From Terriglobus albidus (GTDB lineage Bacteria > Acidobacteriota > Terriglobia > Terriglobales > Acidobacteriaceae), in NCBI RefSeq assembly GCF_025685425.1, contig NZ_JAGTAS010000022.1:1-64000 (forward strand): 64,000 nucleotides of DNA, in the 5' to 3' direction. The position numbers were made by a program, and so were the translations under genes. The notes under the pieces are model-generated. The model made no database searches. It saw only the letters and a list, made by a program, of their open reading frames with translations, and was not told the origin of the DNA. Of this stretch, positions 1-8,257 are shown piece by piece (position 1 is the stretch's first letter; each line of letters starts with the position of its first letter).

Positions 1-141
1 CTCGATCCTCAGTCGTCAACGTCAACGACGGCAAACTGCGTCCTCGTCTCATGGCTTGCTCCATGCCATGTTAGATGGACCCAATCTAAAAATAGTTGAA
101 CGAATTAATGACTCAGGACACTAGGGTAAATCTGAAGTCGT

Positions 142-379
142 TAGGGCCTATCGAGATGTTCAGTTGATCTGAGACAGCATGACTGAGAATGGTGGGAGCA
201 GCGGGCTTGAGCCCGCTGATAAAGGCGTAAAAGCAGACGGGCTATTGAGCCGATACACCGTGGGCTGAAAGCACACGGCTCCCACCCATTCGAGCTTCGC
301 TCGAACATCCCACCCATCGCGTTGCGATGGATGGGGCACCCGGAGTATAGGCTATCCGGAATTTGTCGATACGCCGTAG
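142..379. repeat. Degenerate copy of TIR-flanked intergenic repeat (family 2)
   Basis: The stretch 1-408 carries no gene I can support. From about 142 to 379 it matches, segment by segment, the longer element at 32590-32917: the start (AGGGC..TATCGA), the AGCGGGCT/AGCCCGCT hairpin, GAGCCGATACACC, the TTCGAGCTTCGCTCGAA hairpin, the CCCACCCATCGC block and the end GAATTTGTCGATACGCC (359-375). The left terminal repeat is eroded. Two segments present in the 32590 copy are missing here. Bases 1-141 contain nothing I recognise. Confidence 0.7.
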
Positions 380-408
380 CAATTTTGTCATCCTGAACGA
401 ACCAGGCG

Positions 409-882
409 CTACATCTTGTAACGGCCCATCTCGTCATCGTTCAGGCCTTCCAACCATTGGCGCATCTGTTCCGCAGTCACATTCTGTGCATCGGAGGTCG
501 ACAGGCGGGCATTCTTCAACACCTCACGGTGAACATAGATCGGAGCATCCGCGCGTAACGCCAACGCCAGAGCATCCGATGGCCGGGCATCGATGGTCAC
601 AACCTCGCCCTCCTGATGCATCCAGATGACCGCGTAAAAGGTATCGTCCTTCAGCTCCTGCACCACGATCTTGTCCACCTGGGCGTTCAGACCGCGGATC
701 GTATCCCGCAGAAGATCATGAGTCATCGGCCGCGGAGTTGCTGTCTTCTCAATCTCCAGAGCAATGGCATTTGCTTCGAAGATACCAACCCATATCGGCA
801 GTACCATATCGCCCGCGACGTCCTTCAGCACGACGATCGGCATGTTGGTGACAGGGTCCATCATCAGGCCGCGGATCTTCAT
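409..882 (-). CDS. Bifunctional nuclease family protein (DUF151)
   Basis: The protein is 157 residues and belongs to the BFN/DUF151 family, small acidic proteins for which DNase/RNase activity was reported in some members; here the role is only inferred. The family signature is visible: MKIRGLMMDP at the start, an LPIWVG motif near residue 33, and the central block TIDARPSDALALALR. I chose ATG 882 because AGGAG lies six bases upstream; an in-frame ATG at 930 would overlap the miaB stop by 4 bp but has no such site. It lies downstream of miaB on the same strand and probably shares its transcript. Confidence 0.85.
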   Translation of the reverse strand: MKIRGLMMDPVTNMPIVVLKDVAGDMVLPIWVGIFEANAIALEIEKTATPRPMTHDLLRDTIRGLNAQVDKIVVQELKDDTFYAVIWMHQEGEVVTIDARPSDALALALRADAPIYVHREVLKNARLSTSDAQNVTAEQMRQWLEGLNDDEMGRYKM

Positions 883-926
883 TTCAATCTCCTGCGGCGT
901 GTCATCGTGTTGAAGTCCAGGAAAGT

Positions 927-2306
927 TCATTGCAGCACCACCAGACCGACAGGCTGGGCCTGCTTCAGCACCGCTGCCGGAACCTCTGCGTCGCCGGCCT
1001 GTTCGCCCACCAGGCTATTCGGCAACGACTTCGTCACTCTTACGGGAACATAACTGCCAATCTGCGGCAGTACCGGCTGTGCAGTGGTGAAGTTCAATGT
1101 CTTGTTCTGCGAGGTGCGTCCGATGATCTGGCCGCGTTGCTGATTAAAGCCCTCGACCATCACCTCAATCACTTTGCCCTCGTGCCGGCTGTAGAGGTCA
1201 CGTTGAATCTCTCGCTGACGATCAAGCAGAACCTGCAGCCGCTGACTCTTCACCTCTTCGGATACCGTCTCAGGCATAGAGACCGCAGGCGTATTGGGAC
1301 GCGGAGAATACTTGAAGGCAAAGACACCGTCGTAGCCCACCTCGCCGCAGAGAGTCACCGTTTCTTCGAAATCGGCATCAGTCTCTCCTGGAAAACCTAC
1401 GATGATGTCTGTGGTCATGGAGATGTCCCGTTTCGCGGACTTGATCCAGGAGATACGCTCCAGATACCACTCACGCGTGTATTCGCGTTGCATCGCCCTC
1501 AATACGGCCGACGATCCGCTCTGCACCGGGAGATGGATATGGTCGCACAACGCAGGCACGGCATCGATCGCGTCGACGATTTGTTTCGTGAAGTGCCGCG
1601 GATGCGACGTCGTAAACCGCACGCGGCGGATTCCTGAGATCTCACCAACCGCAGCCAGAATCTCGGCGAAATTCATTTTACCGAGGGGATCACAGTAGGA
1701 GTTCACATTCTGGCCGAGCAACTGAATATCGGTAAAGCCGGCATCTGCCATGCGGCGCGCTTCCGTCAGTACCGACTCCGAGGTACGGCTGCGCTCCTTG
1801 CCACGGGTATACGGCACAACGCAGTAAGAGCAAAACTTGTCGCAGCCCTCGGTGATAGTGATGTAGCCGCGGTGCGGATTAGACCGCGCGGTGAACTCGG
1901 TATCAAACGTCTCATCCGTCTGGCGATCATCGAGACCGGTAATGCGGTGCTCCCCTGCTTCCAGGCGGCGAAGCATCTCCGGCAGGTTACGGTAGGAGGC
2001 CGAACCGCTCACCAGCGAGACGAATGGAGCCTTCTCGAAGATCTTCTCGCCTTCCTGCTGCGCCACACAGCCCAGCACACCAAAGCGTTTCCCCTCGCCC
2101 TGCAGGCGCTTGTACTCGTTCAAGCGATGAAAGACCTTCTGCTCGGCCTTATCGCGGATCGAGCAGGTGTTGTACAGGACCAGATCGGCAGAGTCTTCGT
2201 CCGTCACCTGGGTATAGCCCTCGTGCTGCAGCGTGCCGATGACTTTTTCCGAGTCATGGGCATTCATCTGGCAGCCGAAGGTTTCGATATAAAAGGTCTT
2301 AGCCAC
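927..2306 (-). CDS. miaB: tRNA-2-methylthio-N6-dimethylallyladenosine synthase MiaB
   Basis: This is a radical-SAM methylthiotransferase that adds a methylthio group to i6A37 of tRNAs reading UNN codons. The protein is 459 residues with the three family regions. The N-terminal UPF0004 domain has cysteines at about 12, 48 and 80. The radical SAM CxxxCxxC is at about 155-162 (EGCDKFCSYC), and a C-terminal TRAM domain spans about 370-435. The start is taken as GTG at 2306, which gives the canonical AKTFYIETFGCQMN beginning; an upstream in-frame start would add eight unconserved residues. It precedes the BFN gene on the same strand. Confidence 0.93.
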   Translation of the reverse strand: MAKTFYIETFGCQMNAHDSEKVIGTLQHEGYTQVTDEDSADLVLYNTCSIRDKAEQKVFHRLNEYKRLQGEGKRFGVLGCVAQQEGEKIFEKAPFVSLVSGSASYRNLPEMLRRLEAGEHRITGLDDRQTDETFDTEFTARSNPHRGYITITEGCDKFCSYCVVPYTRGKERSRTSESVLTEARRMADAGFTDIQLLGQNVNSYCDPLGKMNFAEILAAVGEISGIRRVRFTTSHPRHFTKQIVDAIDAVPALCDHIHLPVQSGSSAVLRAMQREYTREWYLERISWIKSAKRDISMTTDIIVGFPGETDADFEETVTLCGEVGYDGVFAFKYSPRPNTPAVSMPETVSEEVKSQRLQVLLDRQREIQRDLYSRHEGKVIEVMVEGFNQQRGQIIGRTSQNKTLNFTTAQPVLPQIGSYVPVRVTKSLPNSLVGEQAGDAEVPAAVLKQAQPVGLVVLQ

Positions 2307-2371
2307 GCTTGAAAGTATACCGCCGGGCACACATCGGCCTGGCTCCTTGAAATTATTTGACTGTCGGGCTT

Positions 2372-2448
2372 TGGTAGCGCCAACGGGGATCGAACCCGTA
2401 CTCTTCGCCTTGAGAGGGCGACGTGTTAACCAATTACACCATGGCGCC
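2372..2448 (-). tRNA. tRNA-Glu (anticodon CTC)
   Basis: Read on the minus strand this folds as a complete cloverleaf of 77 nt with encoded CCA. The acceptor GGCGCCA pairs with TGGCGCT (first pair G-U). The anticodon stem TCGCC/GGCGA encloses loop CTCTCAA with anticodon CTC. The T arm contains GGTTCGATCC. It lies between miaB and the DUF507 genes on the same strand. Confidence 0.95.
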
Positions 2449-2519
2449 GCTAGGGGCAGGGCGGTGATGACTCACGCCCACTCGATTCAGTATAGCAGTG
2501 AAGAAGCTGTTTTGTTGGA

Positions 2520-2795
2520 TCAGATACCGAGTTTCTTCACTTCGTCGTTGTAGTACTTGCGGTATAGGATGTCCCACTCCTGGGTGCCTTCCAGGATGAT
2601 CTTCCGCTGCGAGGTGATCTTTTGCCGCGCTGCCTGGTCGATCTTGGTCTCTTCGAGCAGCAGCTTCTCCAGCGCCTTACGAGCCTCCTGGCGGATCGTG
2701 TTCCGGTCCTCCAGAAACTCTGCCTCGTCGGTCTCCGCCAGAGTATCGGCCACTACGTGAGCCAGTTTGTTGAGCTTGTCGCGCGAGATTCTCAC
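2520..2795 (-). CDS. DUF507 family protein, second of tandem pair
   Basis: The protein is 91 residues, helical, and belongs to DUF507, a family of unknown function seen in Acidobacteriota, Aquificota and deltaproteobacterial groups. Features are the start MRISRDKLNKLA, a charged helical middle (EARKALEKLLLEE) and the tail WDILYRKYYNDEVKKL. The start overlaps the stop of the preceding paralogue by 4 bp (ATGA-type), so the two are almost certainly translationally coupled. No membrane segment, signal peptide or catalytic motif is visible. Confidence 0.85.
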   Translation of the reverse strand: MRISRDKLNKLAHVVADTLAETDEAEFLEDRNTIRQEARKALEKLLLEETKIDQAARQKITSQRKIILEGTQEWDILYRKYYNDEVKKLGI

Positions 2796-3070
2796 AGCAC
2801 CGCCTTGTATTTGCGCACAAGCTCGTTCTTGACCTTCTTGAACATCTCCGGATAGCTTGCGCCTGTCTTGCGCATGTCGTCCTGAAAGGTTTCCAGAATG
2901 ACGCGGACCTCGTCGTTGATCCGGTCTTCGAGCGAGAGCTCGTCGAGCAGACCTTGATTCACACGCTCATTCAGAACACCCGGCTTATCGGTACGGACCA
3001 TCTTCGCCTCGATAAGGTGCTGCACCGTCTGCTTGGCCAGGTAAGTGACGTAGTCCTTGGAAAAAATCAT
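2792..3070 (-). CDS. DUF507 family protein, first of tandem pair
   Basis: The protein is 92 residues and is a paralogue of the gene immediately downstream, sharing its length and a similar C-terminal plan (MFKKVKNELVRKYKAVL). It starts MIFSKDYVTYLAKQTV. Function is unknown. The 4 bp overlap with its partner and the matching size suggest that the two products act together, perhaps as a heterodimer; that is inference. The start is ATG 3070, with AGAGAG just upstream as a plausible ribosome binding site. Confidence 0.85.
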   Translation of the reverse strand: MIFSKDYVTYLAKQTVQHLIEAKMVRTDKPGVLNERVNQGLLDELSLEDRINDEVRVILETFQDDMRKTGASYPEMFKKVKNELVRKYKAVL

Positions 3071-3151
3071 CTCTCTTCGAAGTCATTTATATCACGCGGT
3101 TAACGCCGATTTCTCGCCCCACAAAAGATATCCGTGACGGCGTCTCCCTGG

Positions 3152-3502
3152 TTATGGCCGATGCGGGCAGTTCGGGGTATTCAGGCAGCTCTCGGCCAGC
3201 CGCAAACGCTCCACCGGCCGTCCATGCACCAGGTGCTCGTTGACGATCTCCTGGATGTCCTCCAATTTCACAAAGCCGTACCAGACTGCCTCCGGATAGA
3301 CGACCATCACCGGGCCATGCTCGCACTGATCCAGACAGCCGGCCTCGTTGGCCCTGACCGTGTTCTTCAAGCCGGCTGCCTTTACGGTGTCTTTCAGGGC
3401 ATCTTTCAACTGGCGGCCCCCGTGGGGACGGCAGCTTGGACGGGCAGCGCCCTCCAGGCGCTCATTACCGCAAACGAAAACGTGACGCTCAAACTTTGCC
3501 AT
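3152..3502 (-). CDS. 2Fe-2S thioredoxin-like ferredoxin
   Basis: The protein is 116 residues and resembles thioredoxin-fold [2Fe-2S] ferredoxins (the Aquifex Fd4 / NuoE-like fold). Four candidate cluster ligands are visible: C11 (HVFVCGNE), C24 (SCRPHGG), and C56 and C60 (AGCLDQCEHGP). After them comes the family's PVMVVYPE..WYGFVK stretch. It is probably a soluble electron carrier with an unidentified partner. I take ATG 3502 (MAKFERHVFVC) as start; a longer reading frame to 3583 would overlap the divergent gene and adds unconserved residues. Confidence 0.88.
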   Translation of the reverse strand: MAKFERHVFVCGNERLEGAARPSCRPHGGRQLKDALKDTVKAAGLKNTVRANEAGCLDQCEHGPVMVVYPEAVWYGFVKLEDIQEIVNEHLVHGRPVERLRLAESCLNTPNCPHRP

Positions 3503-3582
3503 AAACGTGGGATGTGTCCTCAAACTCCTAGAGTATTCCTGTGCTTCCCTCCGCGCTTTTTGAGACAATACCGTTTGTTGCA

Positions 3583-4050
3583 ATGCAGACGGATAACCTG
3601 ATCTCCCTGAAAGACGACATGATTGCCTTCATCGCGGGCCACGGTATGCACCGTATGAATGCTTATGTCCATGAAGACATTCCTACCGTTGTCTTCGAAG
3701 AAGAGCACGCCGATTCCTGGAAAGACTTTGTCGAACATGCCAAAGCCGCCGGGGTCAGCTTCCTGACCATGAGCGAAGTCACGCTGGAAAAGCGTGATAT
3801 CGAGATCCTCATTGAGCAGCTTCACGTCCGCGAATTTCCGGACTCTGATGACACACCGGATATCGACGACGCGCAGTACCTGGTGAACTATGTCGGCAAG
3901 ACCGGCTACCTGCAGCTCGGCTTCGCCTACAACGGCATCATGTTCATCTATGAGACCTCGACCGAGTGGTATGACCGCTTTCAGCAGTTAATGGAGAGTG
4001 TCTCGGACTTCGACTCGATCATCGTGGACGATCCCGACGCAGACGAATAG
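3583..4050 (+). CDS. Conserved acidic hypothetical protein, 155 aa
   Basis: I do not recognise a named family. The product is acidic and soluble (MQTDNLISLKDDMIAF at the start; VDDPDADE at the end), with no signal peptide or membrane segment. ATG 3583 is preferred to the in-frame ATG at 3541, because 3541 would reach into the divergent promoter region. It is divergently oriented to the ferredoxin gene, with about 80 bp between starts. Its TAG stop (4048-4050) is also the first bases of a palindromic repeat. Confidence 0.75.
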   Translation: MQTDNLISLKDDMIAFIAGHGMHRMNAYVHEDIPTVVFEEEHADSWKDFVEHAKAAGVSFLTMSEVTLEKRDIEILIEQLHVREFPDSDDTPDIDDAQYLVNYVGKTGYLQLGFAYNGIMFIYETSTEWYDRFQQLMESVSDFDSIIVDDPDADE

Positions 4051-4200
4051 TGCAATTTTCCTAATGGTGTAAAGCGGAGTATCGGGTCCCCAGCGAACTT
4101 GTTCGCTGGGTGAAGTCTTGGCTATTTGCGCCGTTTTCCTATGAAGAAAACGGCATTCGCAGATTTATCCAACACCACAGTATTAGGAGAATTGCTCTAG
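4048..4200. repeat. Palindromic repeat family 1, copy 1 (divergent long form)
   Basis: The ends form an inverted repeat: left TAGTGCAATTTTCCTAAT (4048-4065) against right ATTAGGAGAATTGCTCTA (4182-4199). Inside are the family's central GCCGTTTTC..GAAAACGGC hairpin and an extra CCCAGCGAAC/GTTCGCTGGG hairpin not seen in other copies. The left end supplies the stop codon of the upstream gene. The right end contains the GGAGA ribosome binding site of recJ and abuts its GTG start. Confidence 0.75.
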
Positions 4201-5981
4201 TGCCCGCCGAACCGCTCTATCGCTGGACAAGCCCGGAGGTCTCCTTCGAAGAAGCCGAGGCCTTCGCCCGTGAACTGCGCCTTCCGCAGGTCATAGCCGA
4301 ACTTTTGCTCAGCCGCGGCTTCGACACCCCGGAAAAGGTTGACCTTTTCCTCAATCCCGAGATCGGCCACCTGCACCCCCCTTCCGCCATGCTGGGTATG
4401 GCAGCCGCAGTGGAACGCATTCGCCAGGCCATCGCGCGCCGTGAGCCCGTTCTGATCTACGGAGACTACGATGTCGACGGCACCGTGGCTACTGTGCTGC
4501 TTAAGACAGCCATTGACCGTATCGCCGGCGGCGAATCCATCGTCCGCTACCATATTCCGCACCGCATTCGCGAGGGCTATGGGATGCAAGCGGGAGTGCT
4601 GGCGAACGCAGCTGCGATGGGTGTCCGCCTGGTCATCTCAGTCGACACAGGGATTCGCGCCTTCGCTGCCGCCGAAGAAGCACAGGCTCTCGGGCTGGAT
4701 CTGATCGTCACGGATCATCATCTTCCAGACGAGATCGGCGGCCTGCCTCCTGCGCTTGCCGTCATCAACCCCAACCAGCCCAACTGCCCTTATCCGAACA
4801 AAGATCTCTGCGGCGCGGGTGTCGCTTTCAAACTAGCCCAGGCCCTCCTGGAGAGCTCCGATATTCCCGCCGAAACGGTAGGAACCAAGCTGCTGCCCAG
4901 CTTCCTGAAGTTGTTAGCGATTGCGACCGTTGCAGACGCGGTGGCCCTCACCGGCGAGAACCGCGTCATTGTCGCCATCGGCCTACGCGAGCTGTCCAAA
5001 CCTGTCCAACCGGGTCTCCGCTCCCTGATGGAGCTTGCTCAACTCAATGTCCGGCAGCCGCTGACAGCGACCTCGGTCGCCTTCCGTCTGGCGCCTCGCA
5101 TCAATGCCGCCGGAAGGATGGATATTGCCTCGGATGTCGTCGAGATGTTCCTGACGCGCTCTCCCGAGCGGGGCCGCGAAATAGCTGAGAAACTACACCG
5201 GCTGAACGAAGATCGCCGCGCGACCGAGCAGGCTGCTCTCGATGAAATCGAGGCAGTGCTCGCCGCCGATGCATCTCTTGCGGAAACGGGGGCAGTCGTC
5301 CTCGATGGACACGGCTGGCACCGCGGCGTGATCGGTATTCTGGCCTCTCGCGTGGTCGAGCGTACCCACCGTCCGGCCCTTGTGTTGGCCCACGAGGAAG
5401 GTGAGGCATACGGCTCCGGTCGTTCCATCCCTGGCTTTCACTTGCTGGATGCGTTGACCGCAGTTCATTCCATCGCCCCGATCTTCACCCGGTTTGGCGG
5501 ACATGCGCATGCCGTCGGGTTTTCTCTTCCCTCTGACAGGGTGCCTGAACTGCGAATGAGCCTCGGGCTCTATGCACGCTCCGCGATGTCTACGGAGACC
5601 CTGCTCCCAGAGCTGCACTGTGACGCTTCCCTGCCGCTGGAGCGCATTACGCCCGCCTTTGTGGAACAGCTCCATCGTTTTGAACCCTTTGGGCACTCCA
5701 ATCCAGAACCGGTCTTCTGTTCCGGCCCCCTCCGCATTCTGGAAATACGTGTTCTCAAGGACAAACACCTTCGTTTGCGGCTGGAGCAAGGCAACGCCGC
5801 CATCGCCTGTCTGGCATGGTCGCGGCGGGTCCACTGGCCCTCGCGCTTGCAGGAACTCGGCGTAACGCAGGGTGCGATGATCGACGCGGCCTTTCGCATT
5901 CGCGAAAATGCAAACCCGGACTTCGGAAATGCAATTGAACTGGAGTTGTGCGATCTACGCCCAGCTCATACGGCAGGATAA
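4200..5981 (+). CDS. recJ: Single-stranded-DNA-specific exonuclease RecJ
   Basis: This is a DHH-superfamily 5'-3' ssDNA exonuclease for recombinational and mismatch repair. The protein is 593 residues, in the usual 550-600 range. The phosphoesterase motifs are present: YGDYDVDGT (about 88-96), SVDTG (about 150) and VTDHHLP (about 170). The DHHA1 motif GGHAHAVGF follows near 440, then an OB-fold C-terminus. GTG 4200 is chosen because TAGGAGA lies about nine bases upstream and the product begins at the family's usual point; a start at 4110 would translate a repeat element. The ribosome binding site is provided by that repeat. Confidence 0.93.
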   Translation: MPAEPLYRWTSPEVSFEEAEAFARELRLPQVIAELLLSRGFDTPEKVDLFLNPEIGHLHPPSAMLGMAAAVERIRQAIARREPVLIYGDYDVDGTVATVLLKTAIDRIAGGESIVRYHIPHRIREGYGMQAGVLANAAAMGVRLVISVDTGIRAFAAAEEAQALGLDLIVTDHHLPDEIGGLPPALAVINPNQPNCPYPNKDLCGAGVAFKLAQALLESSDIPAETVGTKLLPSFLKLLAIATVADAVALTGENRVIVAIGLRELSKPVQPGLRSLMELAQLNVRQPLTATSVAFRLAPRINAAGRMDIASDVVEMFLTRSPERGREIAEKLHRLNEDRRATEQAALDEIEAVLAADASLAETGAVVLDGHGWHRGVIGILASRVVERTHRPALVLAHEEGEAYGSGRSIPGFHLLDALTAVHSIAPIFTRFGGHAHAVGFSLPSDRVPELRMSLGLYARSAMSTETLLPELHCDASLPLERITPAFVEQLHRFEPFGHSNPEPVFCSGPLRILEIRVLKDKHLRLRLEQGNAAIACLAWSRRVHWPSRLQELGVTQGAMIDAAFRIRENANPDFGNAIELELCDLRPAHTAG

Positions 5982-6038
5982 CTTTTTGTGCCGCAAACCC
6001 TTCCACCTGCGTCAGATATACTGACGCTTCGTCGCCCT

Positions 6039-7289
6039 ATGGCTCAGAAAGCTACTAGTCCTGCTCGCACTTTCGTTTTCGCTTTGCTCGGCCTGGCCGC
6101 TCTTGTTGCGGTCGGCTTTGGTTTGCGTTCCCTGTTTCGTAGCAATGTCGATGTCCACGCTGCCTCCGTTACTTATGAAAATCTGACCAGTACAACCCCA
6201 ACGAACGGCAAAGTTCAGCCCGTGGAGCCCTTTGACGCGCACGCTCCGATGGCGGGAACGGTCGATCGGATTTATGTCGGAGCCGGCGAAAAGGTAAAAG
6301 CCGGTCAGCTGCTCATTCATATGAATGATGCTGAGGCGCGGGGACGGCTGGCCACCGCACAGTCCGCATTGGCCGGAGCCGAGGCCGCCATCCACGATAT
6401 GGAGAGCGGCGGCTCGACTGATGAGCGTATCGGCATGACCTCCGACCTGGAGAAAGCTCGTCTGCAGGAGCAGCAGGCCCAACGTGACCTCGCAGCGCTA
6501 CAGCAACTCCAGCAGAAAGGAGCTGCTTCTGGAAGCGAGGTTCTCGCCGCCCAACAACGGCTTGAAAATGCGAAATCCTCCCGCATCGCGCTGGAGCAGC
6601 GCTCTTCCCCAGCCTCACGTTACAGCGCTCAGGACCGCGCCCGCGCTAAGGCGCAGGTAGCCGATGCCTCGGCTTATGTGGCTTCCGCACGCAAACTCTA
6701 CGATCAGCTGAACGTCCGGGCTCCGTTCGATGGAACGATCTATTCGCTTCCGATACAGGAGTCGGATTTTGTTCCCGCTGGAGAGACCCTTCTCTCGATG
6801 GCGAACCTTGACCGTATCCAGATTACGGCCTATTTTGACGAGCCTGACGTAGGTAAGCTGGCTGTCAATCAGGCTGTAAGCATCGTCTGGGAAGCCAAGC
6901 CGGGCAAGGTGTGGCACGGACATGTTGAGACGGTACCGACGACCATCATCAACTATGGCACCCGCAACGTGGGTGAGTGCATTATCAGTGTCGATGATGC
7001 GCATGGTGACCTACTGCCGAATACCAATGTCACGGTCACCGTCACCATCCTGCAACACCCACATGTTCTGGCGGTTCCCCGAGAGGCTCTGCACACCCAG
7101 GGATCGCAGAGCTATGTCTTCCGCATTGTGAACGGCAAGCTGGTACGAACACCGGTTCAAGTCGGCGCCGCCGTAACCCCGACACGTATCGAAATTGCCG
7201 GCGGTCTTTCCGTTAATGACAAGGTTGCCGTCAATTCCGTTGACAACAGCGAATTGACAGATGGCCTGCCGGTCGATGTCGTTCAATAA
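6039..7289 (+). CDS. Efflux periplasmic adaptor subunit (HlyD/MFP family)
   Basis: This is a membrane fusion protein of a tripartite efflux or ABC (MacA-like) exporter, 416 residues. One N-terminal membrane anchor (FVFALLGLAALVAVGFGL) is followed by a first lipoyl half (HAPMAGTVDRIYVGAGEKVKAG), a Gln/Ala-rich coiled-coil hairpin (about residues 95-200), the second lipoyl half (LNVRAPFDGTIYSLP), a beta-barrel and a membrane-proximal domain. ATG 6039 is preferred; an upstream GTG (5988) six bases after recJ would add 17 residues before the anchor. No inner-membrane pump or outer-membrane channel is adjacent, so the partner lies elsewhere. It is probably co-transcribed with the TPR gene 11 bp downstream. 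Confidence 0.85.
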   Translation: MAQKATSPARTFVFALLGLAALVAVGFGLRSLFRSNVDVHAASVTYENLTSTTPTNGKVQPVEPFDAHAPMAGTVDRIYVGAGEKVKAGQLLIHMNDAEARGRLATAQSALAGAEAAIHDMESGGSTDERIGMTSDLEKARLQEQQAQRDLAALQQLQQKGAASGSEVLAAQQRLENAKSSRIALEQRSSPASRYSAQDRARAKAQVADASAYVASARKLYDQLNVRAPFDGTIYSLPIQESDFVPAGETLLSMANLDRIQITAYFDEPDVGKLAVNQAVSIVWEAKPGKVWHGHVETVPTTIINYGTRNVGECIISVDDAHGDLLPNTNVTVTVTILQHPHVLAVPREALHTQGSQSYVFRIVNGKLVRTPVQVGAAVTPTRIEIAGGLSVNDKVAVNSVDNSELTDGLPVDVVQ

Positions 7290-7300
7290 GGCAGTTGATT

Positions 7301-8257
7301 ATGCAGCACCTGAAGCCGTTTTTGTTCGCCACCGTCCTGTTCACGTCGCTTTCCATGCGAGCCATGGATGTGCACGAAGCACGATCTGCTCTTATGGCAG
7401 GCCGCGTCGACGATGTGGCTGCCGCGCTCGAGCCGGCGGTTAAGTCCAACCCGAAAGATGCTCTGTCACACCATTTACTGTGCCGTGCGTACTATGCCCA
7501 GGAGCTTCCGGATCGCGCTGTTCCCCACTGCGAGGCGGCTGTGGCCAACGACTCCGGCAATGCGATCTACTATCTCTGGCTGGGGCGCGCGTATGGATTG
7601 AAAGCTGACAAGTCAGGCCCGTTTACTGGCTTCAGCATGGCAAAGCGCAGCGTCGCATCGTTCGAGCGTGCGTTTCAGCTCGCGCCTACCAGCCTGGATG
7701 CAATCAATGATCTGGGCGAGTTCTATGCGCGGGCGCCATCCATCGTTGGTGGAGGCACCGACAAAGCACGGCAACTCGCCGAGCGTATTCAGCCGCTCTC
7801 CGCAGCGAAATATCACCGCATCCTCTCTCTGGTCGCCGAAAAAGAGAAAGACTACGGTGCGGCCGAGCAAGAGCTGAAAAAAGAGATTGAGGTCAAACAT
7901 ACCGCGGAAAATCTGATGGATCTGGTGGCCTTTTACGACCGCCGGAAACGCGTTGATGATGCCATCTCCGTGATCCGCGACGTGATCAATACCGATCGTC
8001 CCCGTTCCGCCCCAAGCTTCGACGCCGCGTCATTCCTGACCGAACAGCACCGCGATCCTGCATTGGCAGAAAGGTTGCTTAAGGAGTACCTTGCTTCCCC
8101 GTCAAAGTCCGACCAGGCTCCGGTTTTTCGTGCACACGTATTGCTCGGAAAGATCCTTACGGACCGGGGAGATAAAGAAGGCGCAAAGGCCGAATACCAG
8201 GCTGCACTGGCATTAGCAAAGGACTACCCTGTTGCCCGCCACGCACTTGGAATGTGA
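7301..8257 (+). CDS. Secreted tetratricopeptide-repeat protein
   Basis: The protein is 318 residues with an N-terminal signal peptide (MQHLKPFLFATVLFTSLSMRA) and several TPR-like helical pairs: HEARSALMAGRVDDVAAAL, HLLCRAYYAQELPDRAVPHC, YLWLGRAYGLKA, and a last one ending GAKAEYQAALALAKDYPVARHAL. It is probably a periplasmic scaffold; the partner is unknown. The start is ATG 7301, with a non-initiating in-frame extension just upstream. It follows the adaptor gene closely, and its stop overlaps the possible GTG start of the heme A synthase gene, so the three may form one operon. Confidence 0.8.
   Translation: MQHLKPFLFATVLFTSLSMRAMDVHEARSALMAGRVDDVAAALEPAVKSNPKDALSHHLLCRAYYAQELPDRAVPHCEAAVANDSGNAIYYLWLGRAYGLKADKSGPFTGFSMAKRSVASFERAFQLAPTSLDAINDLGEFYARAPSIVGGGTDKARQLAERIQPLSAAKYHRILSLVAEKEKDYGAAEQELKKEIEVKHTAENLMDLVAFYDRRKRVDDAISVIRDVINTDRPRSAPSFDAASFLTEQHRDPALAERLLKEYLASPSKSDQAPVFRAHVLLGKILTDRGDKEGAKAEYQAALALAKDYPVARHALGM

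Noticed and set aside
1-60. Possible tail of a gene entering from the left edge
   Set aside because: All three plus-strand frames stop within about 120 bases and none gives a recognisable C-terminus.
141-437. 98-residue reading frame on the minus strand
   Set aside because: It lies wholly within the repeat-derived region and its sequence follows the repeat hairpins; no coding character.
3525-3545. CTAGAGTATTCCTGTG resembles an end of repeat family 1
   Set aside because: Only one arm with several mismatches and no core hairpin or partner arm nearby; could be chance.
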